From contig NZ_AZDT01000001.1 of the NCBI RefSeq assembly GCF_001434785.1, positions 30,499 through 94,498 of the forward strand: a DNA stretch of 64,000 nt, in the 5' to 3' direction. Numbering within the stretch: position 1 is the stretch's first letter; every line of letters starts with the position of its first letter. The DNA comes from Levilactobacillus namurensis DSM 19117 (GTDB lineage: Bacteria; Bacillota; Bacilli; Lactobacillales; Lactobacillaceae). Shown here one piece after another: positions 45,421 through 53,213 of this stretch. The notes beneath the pieces are model-generated. The model was not told where the DNA came from, did not search any database, and saw only the letters and a list, made by a program, of their open reading frames with translations. The position numbers and the translations under genes are program-made.

Positions 45421-45807
45421 TTAATGGGCGTCGTAGGTCCAGCGTAAGGGTCGGTGGTTGTAGCCGCGCTCATCAAAGGGCATGAGCTTTCTCAACCATT
45501 TATCCTGCAACGTCTTTAGGGCTTGACGCATGTTGACCACGTCTGCGGCATCGGCCCGCCAAAGGACGGTATAGGCAAAGGCGTCAGGGCCGTCACGTAA
45601 CCAGTCGACTTGTAGTGGTGTGCCGTGGTAGAAGTTTTGGTTCAGATTAAGTTGGTAGTACCCCCAACGGTTGTGGAGGTTGGCGACGGATTCGATAAAG
45701 ATTTTGTGGTTCAGTGTGTTTTCAATCTGAATCACACCGTAATACGTGGGGGCAAACTTGTAGTCGGCCCGTAGTTTTCGTTTTTGTTGGTCATTCACGT
45801 TAAACAT
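45421..45807 (-). CDS. Degenerate GIY-YIG nuclease family protein
   Basis: A 128-residue protein aligning over its whole length to GIY-YIG-type proteins: YGVIQIENTLNHKIFIESV, then NLHNRWGYY with the conserved Asn-Arg-Trp. The first catalytic Tyr (GIY) reads GVI and the YIG reads FIE, and no Glu follows FAYTVLW. Nuclease activity therefore looks lost; it may bind nucleic acid only. An ATG at 45807 is used; AAAGGA is just 1 base before it, so a GTG at 45798, 9 bases from it, is an equal choice. It sits between DUF2087 and CAT-like genes. Confidence 0.72.
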   Translation of the reverse strand: MFNVNDQQKRKLRADYKFAPTYYGVIQIENTLNHKIFIESVANLHNRWGYYQLNLNQNFYHGTPLQVDWLRDGPDAFAYTVLWRADAADVVNMRQALKTLQDKWLRKLMPFDERGYNHRPLRWTYDAH

Positions 45808-46051
45808 TCCTTTCGGTGGTGACTCGCCAATAGGCGGTGCCATCTGGTGTGCGGTCGAGATAGTGCCAGTCGATTAACGAGCGGCGTAGGAGCGCGTAAT
45901 CCGCATAGATGGGCTGTAAGTAGGCGTTAATCTCGGCTTCCGTCAATCGGTGATCAGTGGGGATGGTTGTGACGATTTGTTCGAGAACCCGTTGTAGCCG
46001 CTTCTGCTTTCGGGGTAACCGCTCGAGGTGTAACGGGGCGTTTTGAGTCAT
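45800..46051 (-). CDS. Stand-alone DUF2087 domain protein
   Basis: An 83-residue protein that consists of one DUF2087 domain (LTEAEINAYLQPIYADYALL, then RRSLIDWHYLDRTPDGTAYW). Nearly the same sequence forms the C-terminus of the upstream LuxR-HTH gene (FTEPQINAYLRPIYPDYTMV, RRFLIEYHFLQRTPDGTAYW), so it is a domain duplicate that lost the HTH. It lies 4 bases downstream of that gene and overlaps the GIY-YIG gene start by 8 bases. AAGGA upstream of the ATG. Function unknown. Confidence 0.78.
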   Translation of the reverse strand: MTQNAPLHLERLPRKQKRLQRVLEQIVTTIPTDHRLTEAEINAYLQPIYADYALLRRSLIDWHYLDRTPDGTAYWRVTTERNV

Positions 46052-46055
46052 TGCA

Positions 46056-46784
46056 TTAGTCCTTTCTAGGAGCGACGGTTCGCCAGTAGGCGGTGCCGTC
46101 CGGCGTCCGTTGTAAAAAGTGGTATTCGATTAAGAAGCGCCGCACCATGGTATAGTCTGGATAGATGGGACGAAGGTAGGCGTTGATCTGAGGTTCGGTA
46201 AACTGTTGTTGGTCAGGAATCTCGGCAATAATGCGGGTCAAGACCACGATGACGGCCTTTTGCTTCTTAGGCCACCGAATGAGCCGGGGCGGTTCCTGAG
46301 TGAAATCGAAGTAATGCTGGAGGGTCTGGGCAGCCTCGTCTTCGGTGATTAACCAACGGTCATCGGGCTCTTGGGGATGCTGCGGAACGTCTAGGAGGCG
46401 TTCGTGTGGATCCTCTTGAGCGAAGGCGGCTTGGTAGGTGGCTAGGTAAAGTTTGGCTTGTTTAGCCTTTTCCCGAAACGTGAACTTCTGATGACGAATC
46501 GTGGCGGCCGTCACCCCGGTCTGGGTAGCTAGGTCCTTGTCCTTGATCCCGGTCGCAAAGGCTGTGAGTAAGGCCTGTTGTTTGGTTGTTAGTGTATTAT
46601 ACCGACTATCCAGGTGGACTAAGGCGTGGAGGTTACCACCATGGGCAACCAGGAGATGGTGGGTAATTGTCATTGCTGGCGTGTCCAGGGGAAACTGTGC
46701 GTCACAGTAGTTGCAGACTAAGGCGTTTGCTGTTTGATGCCAGCCCTGTGTTAAATCGGTAAGTGTTAATGTCGTGAGATTCAT
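46056..46784 (-). CDS. LuxR-type HTH regulator with C-terminal DUF2087
   Basis: A 242-residue protein in three parts. The N-terminus (1-60) has a CNYCDAQFPLD-type zinc-like Cys pair and a later His pair. A LuxR-type helix-turn-helix lies at about 68-118 (LTTKQQALLTAFATGIKDKD, ATQTGVTAATIRHQKFTFRE). The DUF2087 domain is at about 170-240. The ATG at 46784 has AGGAGG 9 bases upstream. It is first in the operon and its promoter carries a near-perfect palindrome, so self-regulation is likely. The same protein type is found in other Firmicutes as YxaF/ArsR-like DUF2087 regulators, with unknown signal. Confidence 0.82.
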   Translation of the reverse strand: MNLTTLTLTDLTQGWHQTANALVCNYCDAQFPLDTPAMTITHHLLVAHGGNLHALVHLDSRYNTLTTKQQALLTAFATGIKDKDLATQTGVTAATIRHQKFTFREKAKQAKLYLATYQAAFAQEDPHERLLDVPQHPQEPDDRWLITEDEAAQTLQHYFDFTQEPPRLIRWPKKQKAVIVVLTRIIAEIPDQQQFTEPQINAYLRPIYPDYTMVRRFLIEYHFLQRTPDGTAYWRTVAPRKD

Positions 46785-46818
46785 TAGACGAAACCTCCTA
46801 GGTTCGTGATTAGCCCCT

Positions 46819-46850
46819 ATCTTAGACTTGTTGACGGTAACTGTCAACAA
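46819..46850 (-). promoter_or_regulatory. Promoter and palindromic operator of the DUF2087 operon
   Basis: On the minus strand: TTGACA (46847-46842), 17-bp spacer, TAAGAT (46824-46819). The palindrome 46828-46850 has arms TTGTTGAC and GTCAACAA around GGTAACT; only one position pair breaks symmetry. The 23-bp site covers the -35 and most of the spacer, a repressor position. Confidence 0.78.
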
Positions 46851-46952
46851 AATGTTGATTGTTTTAGTAAACACTTTTGCGGTGCTGGCTAGCAGTCGGC
46901 AAAAACAAGCCGGCCCATTAGCTAACAAAGTCATCTTTTAGGAGCCAACTGC

Positions 46953-46980
46953 TTGCTATCCACGAGATTTTCGTTAAAAT
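46953..46980 (+). promoter_or_regulatory. Promoter of msrB-msrA
   Basis: TTGCTA (46953-46958), 16-bp spacer, TAAAAT (46975-46980). Confidence 0.55.
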
Positions 46981-47036
46981 AATAATTGAAACAAAATAAT
47001 TGTGCACAACTGATTACGGTGTAAGGAGGAGTTTGA

Positions 47037-47489
47037 ATGAAGTCTGAAGAAGCAAGAACCGACTTAAAGCAACGTTTGTCTGCGGAAGCCTATGCGGTGA
47101 CTCAAAATGCGGCTACTGAACCGGCCTTTACCGGGAAGTATGATCAGTTTTTTGAACCCGGGATCTACGTTGATGTGGTCAGCGGTAAACCGCTGTTTAG
47201 TTCCACGGATAAGTACGATTCCGGCTGTGGTTGGCCCGCTTTTTCCAAGCCGATTGACCCGGCGAGTGTCGTTGAGCACACGGACCATTCGTTTGGCATG
47301 ATCCGGCAAGAGGTCATCAGCAAGGATGCTCACTCCCATCTGGGGCACGTCTTTAATGACGGCCCGGCCGACCGGGGCGGGGTACGGTACTGCATCAACT
47401 CGGCAGCCCTGACGTTTATTCCCGCAAGTGAGTTAGCGGCTAAGGGCTACGGTGAATTCGCACAGTTATTTTCAACCCAAAACAAGTAA
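47037..47489 (+). CDS. msrB: Methionine-R-sulfoxide reductase MsrB
   Basis: A 150-residue MsrB that reduces methionine-R-sulfoxide. The catalytic Cys is in RYCINSAAL (about 118), the resolving Cys in [20 protein letters not shown] is the family signature. The two CxxC zinc pairs of the E. coli enzyme are absent, as usual in this subtype. It is followed by msrA after 15 bases; order msrB then msrA. Confidence 0.96.
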   Translation: MKSEEARTDLKQRLSAEAYAVTQNAATEPAFTGKYDQFFEPGIYVDVVSGKPLFSSTDKYDSGCGWPAFSKPIDPASVVEHTDHSFGMIRQEVISKDAHSHLGHVFNDGPADRGGVRYCINSAALTFIPASELAAKGYGEFAQLFSTQNK

Positions 47490-47504
47490 AGGAGACGGTC
47501 GGAT

Positions 47505-48026
47505 TTGGCAAAGACAGAAACGGCAATTTTCGCTGGGGGATGCTTCTGGTGCATGGTGAAGCCCTTTGATACGCAACCAGGGATTCAGTCGGTAGTTTCC
47601 GGATACACGGGAGGCCATACGGTCAATCCCACCTACACTGAAGTAGCATCCCACACTACGGGGCATACGGAAGCGGTCAAGATTACCTTTGATCCCAGCA
47701 TTATCACTTACGACCAATTAGTCAGCATCTACTGGCGCCAGACGGACCCGACCGATGCCAGTGGCCAATTCCAGGACCGAGGCGACAGTTACCGCCCCGT
47801 CATCTACGTAAATGGTCCGGAACAACGGCGGATTGCGACGGCCTCTAAGGAAAAGTTAGCGGCTAGTGGTCAGTTTGATGCGCCTATCGTGACCCAGATT
47901 GAGGATGCGCAACCTTTCTATCCTGCGGAAGAGGAACACCAGGACTTCTATCGGCGTAATCCTTTCCGTTACCAGATTGAAGAGATGGGCGGACGCGAGG
48001 CCTTCATTCAGGAACACTGGCAATAA
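47505..48026 (+). CDS. msrA: Peptide methionine-S-sulfoxide reductase MsrA
   Basis: A 173-residue MsrA reducing methionine-S-sulfoxide. The catalytic Cys motif is GGCFWCM at about 11-17, followed by SGYTGG; EEHQDFY near the C-terminus also belongs. TTG start at 47505 with AAAGGAGA upstream. With msrB it repairs both sulfoxide isomers. Confidence 0.96.
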   Translation: MAKTETAIFAGGCFWCMVKPFDTQPGIQSVVSGYTGGHTVNPTYTEVASHTTGHTEAVKITFDPSIITYDQLVSIYWRQTDPTDASGQFQDRGDSYRPVIYVNGPEQRRIATASKEKLAASGQFDAPIVTQIEDAQPFYPAEEEHQDFYRRNPFRYQIEEMGGREAFIQEHWQ

Positions 48027-48092
48027 GTCGGCTGCCTATAAACGTATCCGCTAGTGTTGCAATTTATGGTGGGGCAATTAGCGAAGGTGTGC

Positions 48093-48117
48093 TAAAATTT
48101 GGTTAGCAAAGCTAACC
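48093..48117 (+). promoter_or_regulatory. Promoter and 17-base palindrome before the 51-codon gene
   Basis: TAAAAT (48093-48098) preceded by TGTGC is an extended -10. Directly after it is GGTTAGC-AAA-GCTAACC (48101-48117), a perfect 7-bp inverted repeat at the expected transcription start, an operator or 5' stem. Confidence 0.6.
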
Positions 48118-48133
48118 GAGTGGAGGAATCAAT

Positions 48134-48289
48134 TTGAGCAGATTAGTGTTCGAAAGCGTCAACGTTAATGCCCAGACCAAGCGACAGGAGAAACAAGTTA
48201 AAGCGGGTAAGCAGGCGGGCAAGGCCCAAAAACAAGCCCTGATCGATGCATATCTGAAGCGAAAGAAACAGACCAAGAAATCAAATTAA
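48134..48289 (+). CDS. Small basic protein of 51 residues
   Basis: TTG start at 48134 with GGAGGA (48122-48127) 6 bases upstream; stop TAA at 48287-48289. The product starts MSRLVFESVNVNAQ and becomes very Lys/Gln-rich (KQVKAGKQAGKAQKQA, KRKKQTKKSN). Helical and strongly basic, with no membrane part. A clear promoter, palindrome, ribosome site and terminator argue that it is real. Nucleic acid or ribosome binding is only a guess. Confidence 0.7.
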   Translation: MSRLVFESVNVNAQTKRQEKQVKAGKQAGKAQKQALIDAYLKRKKQTKKSN

Positions 48290-48296
48290 ACGCATA

Positions 48297-48343
48297 AAAG
48301 GCGGACAACTCAGCTGGTTTACCAGTCGAGTTGTCCGCCTTTA
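48297..48343. terminator. Bidirectional terminator of the small basic gene and CAP gene
   Basis: AAAGGCGGACAACTC and GAGTTGTCCGCCTTT form a 15-bp perfect stem; the loop holds a smaller CTGG-TTTA-CCAG stem. Confidence 0.9.
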
Positions 48344-48362
48344 GGTCTATTTAGGAAGCAGG

Positions 48363-49253
48363 TTAATTGCTTCCCATGTCGATGGCGCCATAAACGTATT
48401 CGGAGCTAGGTCTTTGCGTGGCACCAATCCCAATTGTGGTGTTCGCGGCATCCAGTAAGATGTCCCGGTGTCCCCAGTTGGAATCCGCATCGTTGTAGAT
48501 GTATTCATGGATATCCCGTTTGGCCACGGAAGCGCTAGGGTTGGTATCGGCGGCGTCCATGTAGTCCATGGAGATGCATTCACCCCGTAAACCCGCGACA
48601 CCAGCTGCGGTAAAGAGATCATCTGCGATGAAGTCGCTTTGGTCATCGCCGTGAGCGAAGTTAGTGAGCAGTTGGGTTGAACGGTGCTGGGCAATGGCAT
48701 CATAGGCCGCCGCTTCGGTCACGGCCGGGATGTTGCGCTTGGCCCGCTCGTTATTCAGGGCCTGTAAGAAGGCAGAACGGTAAGTTGCGGTACTGAGAAC
48801 GGGCGTTGCCGGTTCGCTAGACTTAAGCGTGCTGTTTCCAGACTTGCGAGTTTTGGTTACTTGGGTTGACCGTTTTTTGGTGGTGGCTTTCCGTTTTAGC
48901 TGATGAACGTATCCTGACCAAACGTAGCCTTTAACCTTACCGTTAGTGGAACGGATGTAGTTATAGCGGGCATGCTTTCCATTAGCTTTTTTAACGGCGT
49001 ATTGTTTACCCGTTACGTAGGTTAACTTACGGTACTTGGCCTTGGCGAGGTTGGCTTTTTTCTTAGTTAGGCGAATTGAGGTGTAAAGCGTGCCTTTTTT
49101 GACTTTGACCTTGGTCTTGGGACGCCAAGTCCAGGCGGAATAAACGGTTGCTGCGCGGGTGTGGCGTTTGGCTTGTGCGGTGGTCGTGACGCCTAGGAGA
49201 CTGACACATAGGATCAAGGCGGCTAACCAGTAGCTAAAGCGATGATTAAACAT
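48363..49253 (-). CDS. Secreted CAP-domain (SCP-like) protein
   Basis: A 296-residue exported protein. Signal peptide about 1-29 (LAALILCVSLLGVTTTAQA), then a basic SH3-like wall-association region (about 35-120, Lys/Tyr-rich, VKVKKGTLYTSIRL), a Ser/Thr/Lys linker and a C-terminal CAP domain (about 165-296). In the CAP part, the two His residues appear in YDAIAQHRSTQ and NWGHRDILLD. The ATG at 49253 has AAGGAAG 9 bases upstream. CAP proteins are common in lactobacilli; role unknown. A likely remnant of a second copy lies at 49398. Confidence 0.85.
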   Translation of the reverse strand: MFNHRFSYWLAALILCVSLLGVTTTAQAKRHTRAATVYSAWTWRPKTKVKVKKGTLYTSIRLTKKKANLAKAKYRKLTYVTGKQYAVKKANGKHARYNYIRSTNGKVKGYVWSGYVHQLKRKATTKKRSTQVTKTRKSGNSTLKSSEPATPVLSTATYRSAFLQALNNERAKRNIPAVTEAAAYDAIAQHRSTQLLTNFAHGDDQSDFIADDLFTAAGVAGLRGECISMDYMDAADTNPSASVAKRDIHEYIYNDADSNWGHRDILLDAANTTIGIGATQRPSSEYVYGAIDMGSN

Positions 49254-49397
49254 AGATAGGACTTCCTTATGTAGAATATAGAGAATGTGGTTAATTAGAT
49301 TAACCATTTCTAAAAATAATTATAGTGGACTAGTCGGCGACTGTCAGTGACCGAAAGCCGGAAACTGTGTGATTTGTGGAAAAAGTGCTAAGTGCGT

Positions 49398-49556
49398 CTA
49401 GGAAGCAGCAAATTCAGGGATCAAGCCGTCATCAAGTGAGTAACCGTAAATCCAGTTCGAGCTGTAGGCCAAATTAACCACGGGACTGGCAAAAGTGTAA
49501 ATGGATTGTCGAGGATTTAGGCATGTGCGATTGCTGATGACTAGGCAGCTAAAAAG
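49398..49556 (-). pseudogene. Probable C-terminal remnant of a second CAP-like gene
   Basis: On the minus strand an open stretch runs from a stop at 49557-49559 to a TAG at 49398-49400. It translates to FASPVVNLAYSSNWIYGYSL followed by DDGLIPEFAAS, with SSNWIYG resembling SSEYVYG at the same point of the intact CAP gene. No start codon or upstream domain remains. The similarity is short, so the call is tentative. Confidence 0.4.
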
Positions 49557-50927
49557 TTACGGAAAAATATGAATTGAAATCCCGAGTGTGGTTAATCAAG
49601 TGGTAGCGGTAAGTTAACCAAAAAGTATTTGAAGGAAAACGCAAAACAATTTTGTCGTTACAATGATGATGGATAAGCTTATGGTTAAAATGCAATGTTG
49701 AAAATTGAAGAACTATGGAGATTGGGTGCAGCTGAAACCCGAGTTTTTACATTCAAAGCCTGCTTTCGATAATATATATTATGTAAAGTAGAAAATCAAA
49801 ATAGAATTCAGCCAGTTTTAGGGCTAACCCCTCTTTACCTAAATGGCCTAATTTTTAGATGACTGTAAGTTGTCATCGTGGTGGCGAGCAATCTTTAGTT
49901 TAGCGTTCTAGTGTAGCTGATGATCATCAGTGATTCATGCGTGGTGAATTTGACTTCAACTTTTTAAGAGCTCACCGACTCACTGCAACGTACTTGAACG
50001 CGGTCGACTGATGACCAGTAGTTGCAGAATAAGCGCGTCGCTGAACGCATTTAAACGGATAACTCCCCATCAAACAAATGAACGTGTCGTTAGGATTGAC
50101 GTTCAATTTGGGGCCATTTATAGTAACTGGCACAAGTACCCAATTGGTTGGTCGATACTCATTTTTGAAGACTCATCTTTGGGAATCATGTACGTACGAC
50201 CTGATAACGACTAGTTGTGATGGTCGTAGATGAGTTGCTATAGTGATCAAGCGCTGCTAGCTGCACCGTGGTTCATGACGATTCGATTTAAGCTCGAAAG
50301 CCGTGTTAAAACTGGATTGCTACGGCTTGTTCCATATTAAAATAGCTTGGATTTGGGACTGACTGAGCGCTTAAAACCGTATTATTTCGGCGATTTCGGC
50401 CGTTTTTTCAATGGATTTGCCTGACGATTACTTGCTGGGCGGTAATTAAATCGGTGTAAATTTGGATTGTATTTAGGACGTTGGGCTGCTGACTCAAAAA
50501 ATAATGATGCCAGGCTCTCTTGGATTTGGGATAGAAGTCCTCTTTAAGACTACTTTCATTAAAATGTGGATTTTAAAGATACTTCTATATTGAAAAATAG
50601 ATGCGATACGGACTGGCTCGATGTTACCAGCAATCCAGTTTACGTCAGCACCGTTCTCTGGTAGTCCAGCCCTTATCAACCAGAATTTATACATCTCCCT
50701 GGCCTTCTGTATGAATTTAGGGATTGCGATAGGTTCCCCGACCTTTTTGAGAATCGTCTAAGCATGATGACCTTATTGTCCCAAACGTCTCTCCTCTCCC
50801 CAGGCTTTATTGATAGATTTAGTCAGTTCCCCTGCTATCTGGTAGATTGTTTAGAAAAGTATCGTGTTAGTTGATTTATACGGGGATTTGTTGACAACCA
50901 CTCCATATACTTTTCCCTAGACTCCCC

Positions 50928-50933
50928 TATAAT
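50928..50933 (+). promoter_or_regulatory. -10 of the XRE-ABC operon
   Basis: TATAAT at 50928-50933 with a poor -35; a stronger TTGACA at 50891-50896 is not at the right distance. The palindrome TTGTTGACAA overlaps that TTGACA and could be a regulator site. Confidence 0.45.
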
Positions 50934-50955
50934 TAGTGATAAGAAAGGAGTTGGT

Positions 50956-52089
50956 ATGATCATGGAGGTCAACATTGGACCAGTCTTGATTAACCAGCGT
51001 AAGCAACATCACATTACGCAGCAACAATTAGCCGACTTTGTTGGGGTCTCGAAAGCCGCGGTCTCTAAATGGGAAACCGGTCAAAGCTATCCCGACATTA
51101 CGCTTCTCCCCAGCTTAGCGGCGTACTTCAATCTGCAGATTGATGATTTACTAGACTATGAACCACAACTCTCCACTTCAGAGATTCAAAACATCTACAA
51201 TACCTTGAAAAAGTCGTTTACCACAGAACCTGGCGAGGAAGTTTTGACGAAACTGCGTAGTCTGATTCGACGGTACTACGCCTGCTACCCCTTTATTCAG
51301 CAAATGGGGTTATTGATTCTTAATCATTTTACGTCCCTGCCGGGTAAGGACGTGGCAGATAAGCAAGCACGCTATGTTGCGGAGGCTCGTCAGCTTTTTA
51401 TTCACGTCCGTGAAAATACGGATGACACCACCCTGAAACTTAATGCGCGTAACTTAGAAGCTTACACCCTTATTCTATTACACAAACCCCAAGAGGTTTT
51501 AACCTTGCTGGGAACGGCAACCCCTACGTACCTTCCCGCAGAGAATTTGATTGCAACGGCGTATCAGATGCAGCATGATACCGAAAAAGCTCAGGCGGTC
51601 TACCAAAGTGCCATGTATCAGCACGCCAGCGTGGGAATGAATTACTTTACGAACTATCTGACGCTGTTGACCGCAGATCCGGCTAAGTTTACTGAGACGT
51701 ACCGTCGGGGGAAAGCCTATGCGGAGGTCTTTAAAATGGCTACGCTAAATCCCTTGGTTTACCTGAACTTTCTGCTGGCAACCATTATGGGATTAGCCCA
51801 ACAGCAGCAGACCACCGTGCTTTTTCAGGTACTTACGCACTACGTCGACGTCTTAAGCCACACGGAGTTTCCACCAGTCTTGCATGGGGATGCGTACTTC
51901 GACCAGATTGATGATTGGTTGGACACCCTCGATAGTGGGCACCAGACGCCGCGAAATGCCACGATGGTGCAACAGCAATTAGTTGACATTATTCAGCAGG
52001 ATCCCACGCTAGCAGCTTACCGGAGTGATAAGCGTTGGCTCCCTTTGGCCCGAAAATTAAAGGAGGTAGGTCAACATGGACCTCAATGA
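50956..52089 (+). CDS. XRE-family regulator with helical-repeat sensor domain
   Basis: A 377-residue regulator. An N-terminal XRE helix-turn-helix (about 8-62: RKQHHITQQQLADFVGVSKA, VSKWETGQSYPDITLLPSLA) is followed by about 300 residues of amphipathic helices of TPR character, as in Rgg/PlcR-like regulators that sense peptides. AAAGGAG upstream; start at 50956 or 50962. It is first in an operon with PLDc_N, ABC ATPase and permease genes and overlaps the next by 14 bases. A peptide ligand is only an inference from architecture. Confidence 0.82.
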   Translation: MIMEVNIGPVLINQRKQHHITQQQLADFVGVSKAAVSKWETGQSYPDITLLPSLAAYFNLQIDDLLDYEPQLSTSEIQNIYNTLKKSFTTEPGEEVLTKLRSLIRRYYACYPFIQQMGLLILNHFTSLPGKDVADKQARYVAEARQLFIHVRENTDDTTLKLNARNLEAYTLILLHKPQEVLTLLGTATPTYLPAENLIATAYQMQHDTEKAQAVYQSAMYQHASVGMNYFTNYLTLLTADPAKFTETYRRGKAYAEVFKMATLNPLVYLNFLLATIMGLAQQQQTTVLFQVLTHYVDVLSHTEFPPVLHGDAYFDQIDDWLDTLDSGHQTPRNATMVQQQLVDIIQQDPTLAAYRSDKRWLPLARKLKEVGQHGPQ

Positions 52090-52300
52090 AACCCAATTCT
52101 TAATCGATTATTGGCCAACCTTACTACCCGTCGCCATATTGGAAGTAGGCTTGATGCTTGTTGCGTTAAAGCACATCTTTCAGCACACGCGGTACCGCTT
52201 CGGTAATCGCGTGATGTGGGTGGTTATCGTTGTTGTCTTCCAGATTATTGGTCCCGTTGCTTACTTTACCTGGGGGAAAGGAACTACGAGCGATGAGTGA
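52076..52300 (+). CDS. PLDc_N domain small membrane protein (YxlE-like)
   Basis: A 74-residue protein with two transmembrane helices (about 12-32 and 48-66), matching the PLDc_N (phospholipase D N-terminal) domain; W-x5-FQIIGPVAYFTWGK is its end motif. Bacillus YxlE, in the sigY operon with the YxlF-YxlG ABC transporter, has the same domain and neighbours. Similar modules give bacteriocin immunity in some Gram-positives. It overlaps the ABC ATPase gene by 8 bases (ATGAGTGA). Confidence 0.82.
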   Translation: MDLNETQFLIDYWPTLLPVAILEVGLMLVALKHIFQHTRYRFGNRVMWVVIVVVFQIIGPVAYFTWGKGTTSDE

Positions 52301-53213
52301 CCTCTTAACGCTGTACCATCTTCAAAAACGTTACGGCTCGCGAGCTGTATTGCAGGATTTAAACTTTAAAATTCCGCGTGGTTCAATCTTTGGGTTAGTG
52401 GGCGCTAACGGTGCTGGTAAGACGACCACCATGCGACTGATTCTAGGACTAGAGAAGGCCGATGCTGGGACTATCTTGATTAATGGTGAAAAGGTCCACT
52501 ACGGTCAGACCAAAACGAACCGAATGACTGGGTATTTACCGGACGTCCCTGCCTTTTACGACTATATGACCTCACGGGAATATCTACGTCTATGTGCCGA
52601 CCTGACGCACGTCGCTAATGCCACGGTCAAGATAGAGAACACGTTAGCCCTAGTTGGTTTGGAAGAGGTGCATCACAGAATCCATGGCTTTTCTCGGGGG
52701 ATGCGGCAACGCTTAGGGATTGCCCAAGCGTTGCTTAACGATCCCGAACTTTTAATCTGCGATGAGCCCACTAGTGCGTTAGACCCGGCTGGACGAGCGG
52801 CGTTTTTAAACCTCCTTTATTCGCTGAAGGGCCGAGTGACCGTTCTCTTTTCAACCCACATTCTTAGTGACGTTGAACGCATTAGCGATTATGTTGGAAT
52901 CCTACACCATGGGCGTCTGGCTGCTTGCGATACACCAGCCCGTTTACGTGCAATATACGGTCGGCATCAAATGGCGTTAACGTTTGCGACTGTAGCGGAA
53001 ACTCGCCGGTGTGCCACGCACTTTCAGGCGCCGTGGCACGATTGTACGGTAACCATAACGTATCAGGGAAGTTATGCTGCTGAGGCTCGCCAGGTTTTTC
53101 AAGACTTACTGGCTGTAAAACTGATGCCGGTAAATTTGCGGCGGGTTGACCCGACGCTCGACCAAATTTTCATGGAGGTGACGCAAAATGAGAACCCTAC
53201 CCGTGTTCTTTAA
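52293..53213 (+). CDS. ABC transporter ATP-binding protein (YxlF/BcrA type)
   Basis: A 306-residue ABC ATPase of the BcrA/YxlF type. Walker A GANGAGKTT (about 40-48), Q-loop, signature FSRGMRQRLG (one residue unlike LSGGQ), Walker B LLICDEPTSALDP, and a C-terminal 80-residue extension. The ATG at 52293 lies within the previous gene. It works with the adjacent permease, probably as an exporter for peptides or drugs. Confidence 0.9.
   Translation: MSDLLTLYHLQKRYGSRAVLQDLNFKIPRGSIFGLVGANGAGKTTTMRLILGLEKADAGTILINGEKVHYGQTKTNRMTGYLPDVPAFYDYMTSREYLRLCADLTHVANATVKIENTLALVGLEEVHHRIHGFSRGMRQRLGIAQALLNDPELLICDEPTSALDPAGRAAFLNLLYSLKGRVTVLFSTHILSDVERISDYVGILHHGRLAACDTPARLRAIYGRHQMALTFATVAETRRCATHFQAPWHDCTVTITYQGSYAAEARQVFQDLLAVKLMPVNLRRVDPTLDQIFMEVTQNENPTRVL

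Larger units (their letters stand above)
49308..50955. other. Gene-poor, AT-richer tract of 1.65 kb
   Basis: No intact gene with a credible ribosome binding site is seen on either strand. Composition is lower in GC than the neighbours. It has a CAP-like gene remnant at 49398-49556, a 14-bp palindrome CTGATGATCATCAG at 49917-49930, a weak terminator-like stretch near 50373-50406, and the upstream region of the XRE gene. Frames at 50011 (67 codons, plus) and 50494 (66 codons, minus) do not look coding. Most likely decayed DNA. Confidence 0.55.

Noticed and set aside
50011..50214. 67-codon frame in the gene-poor tract, plus strand
   Set aside because: No ribosome binding site, no recognisable motif and composition like the surrounding decayed DNA.
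50494..50694. 66-codon frame in the gene-poor tract, minus strand
   Set aside because: GGGAG abuts its start codon without spacing, and no domain is visible.
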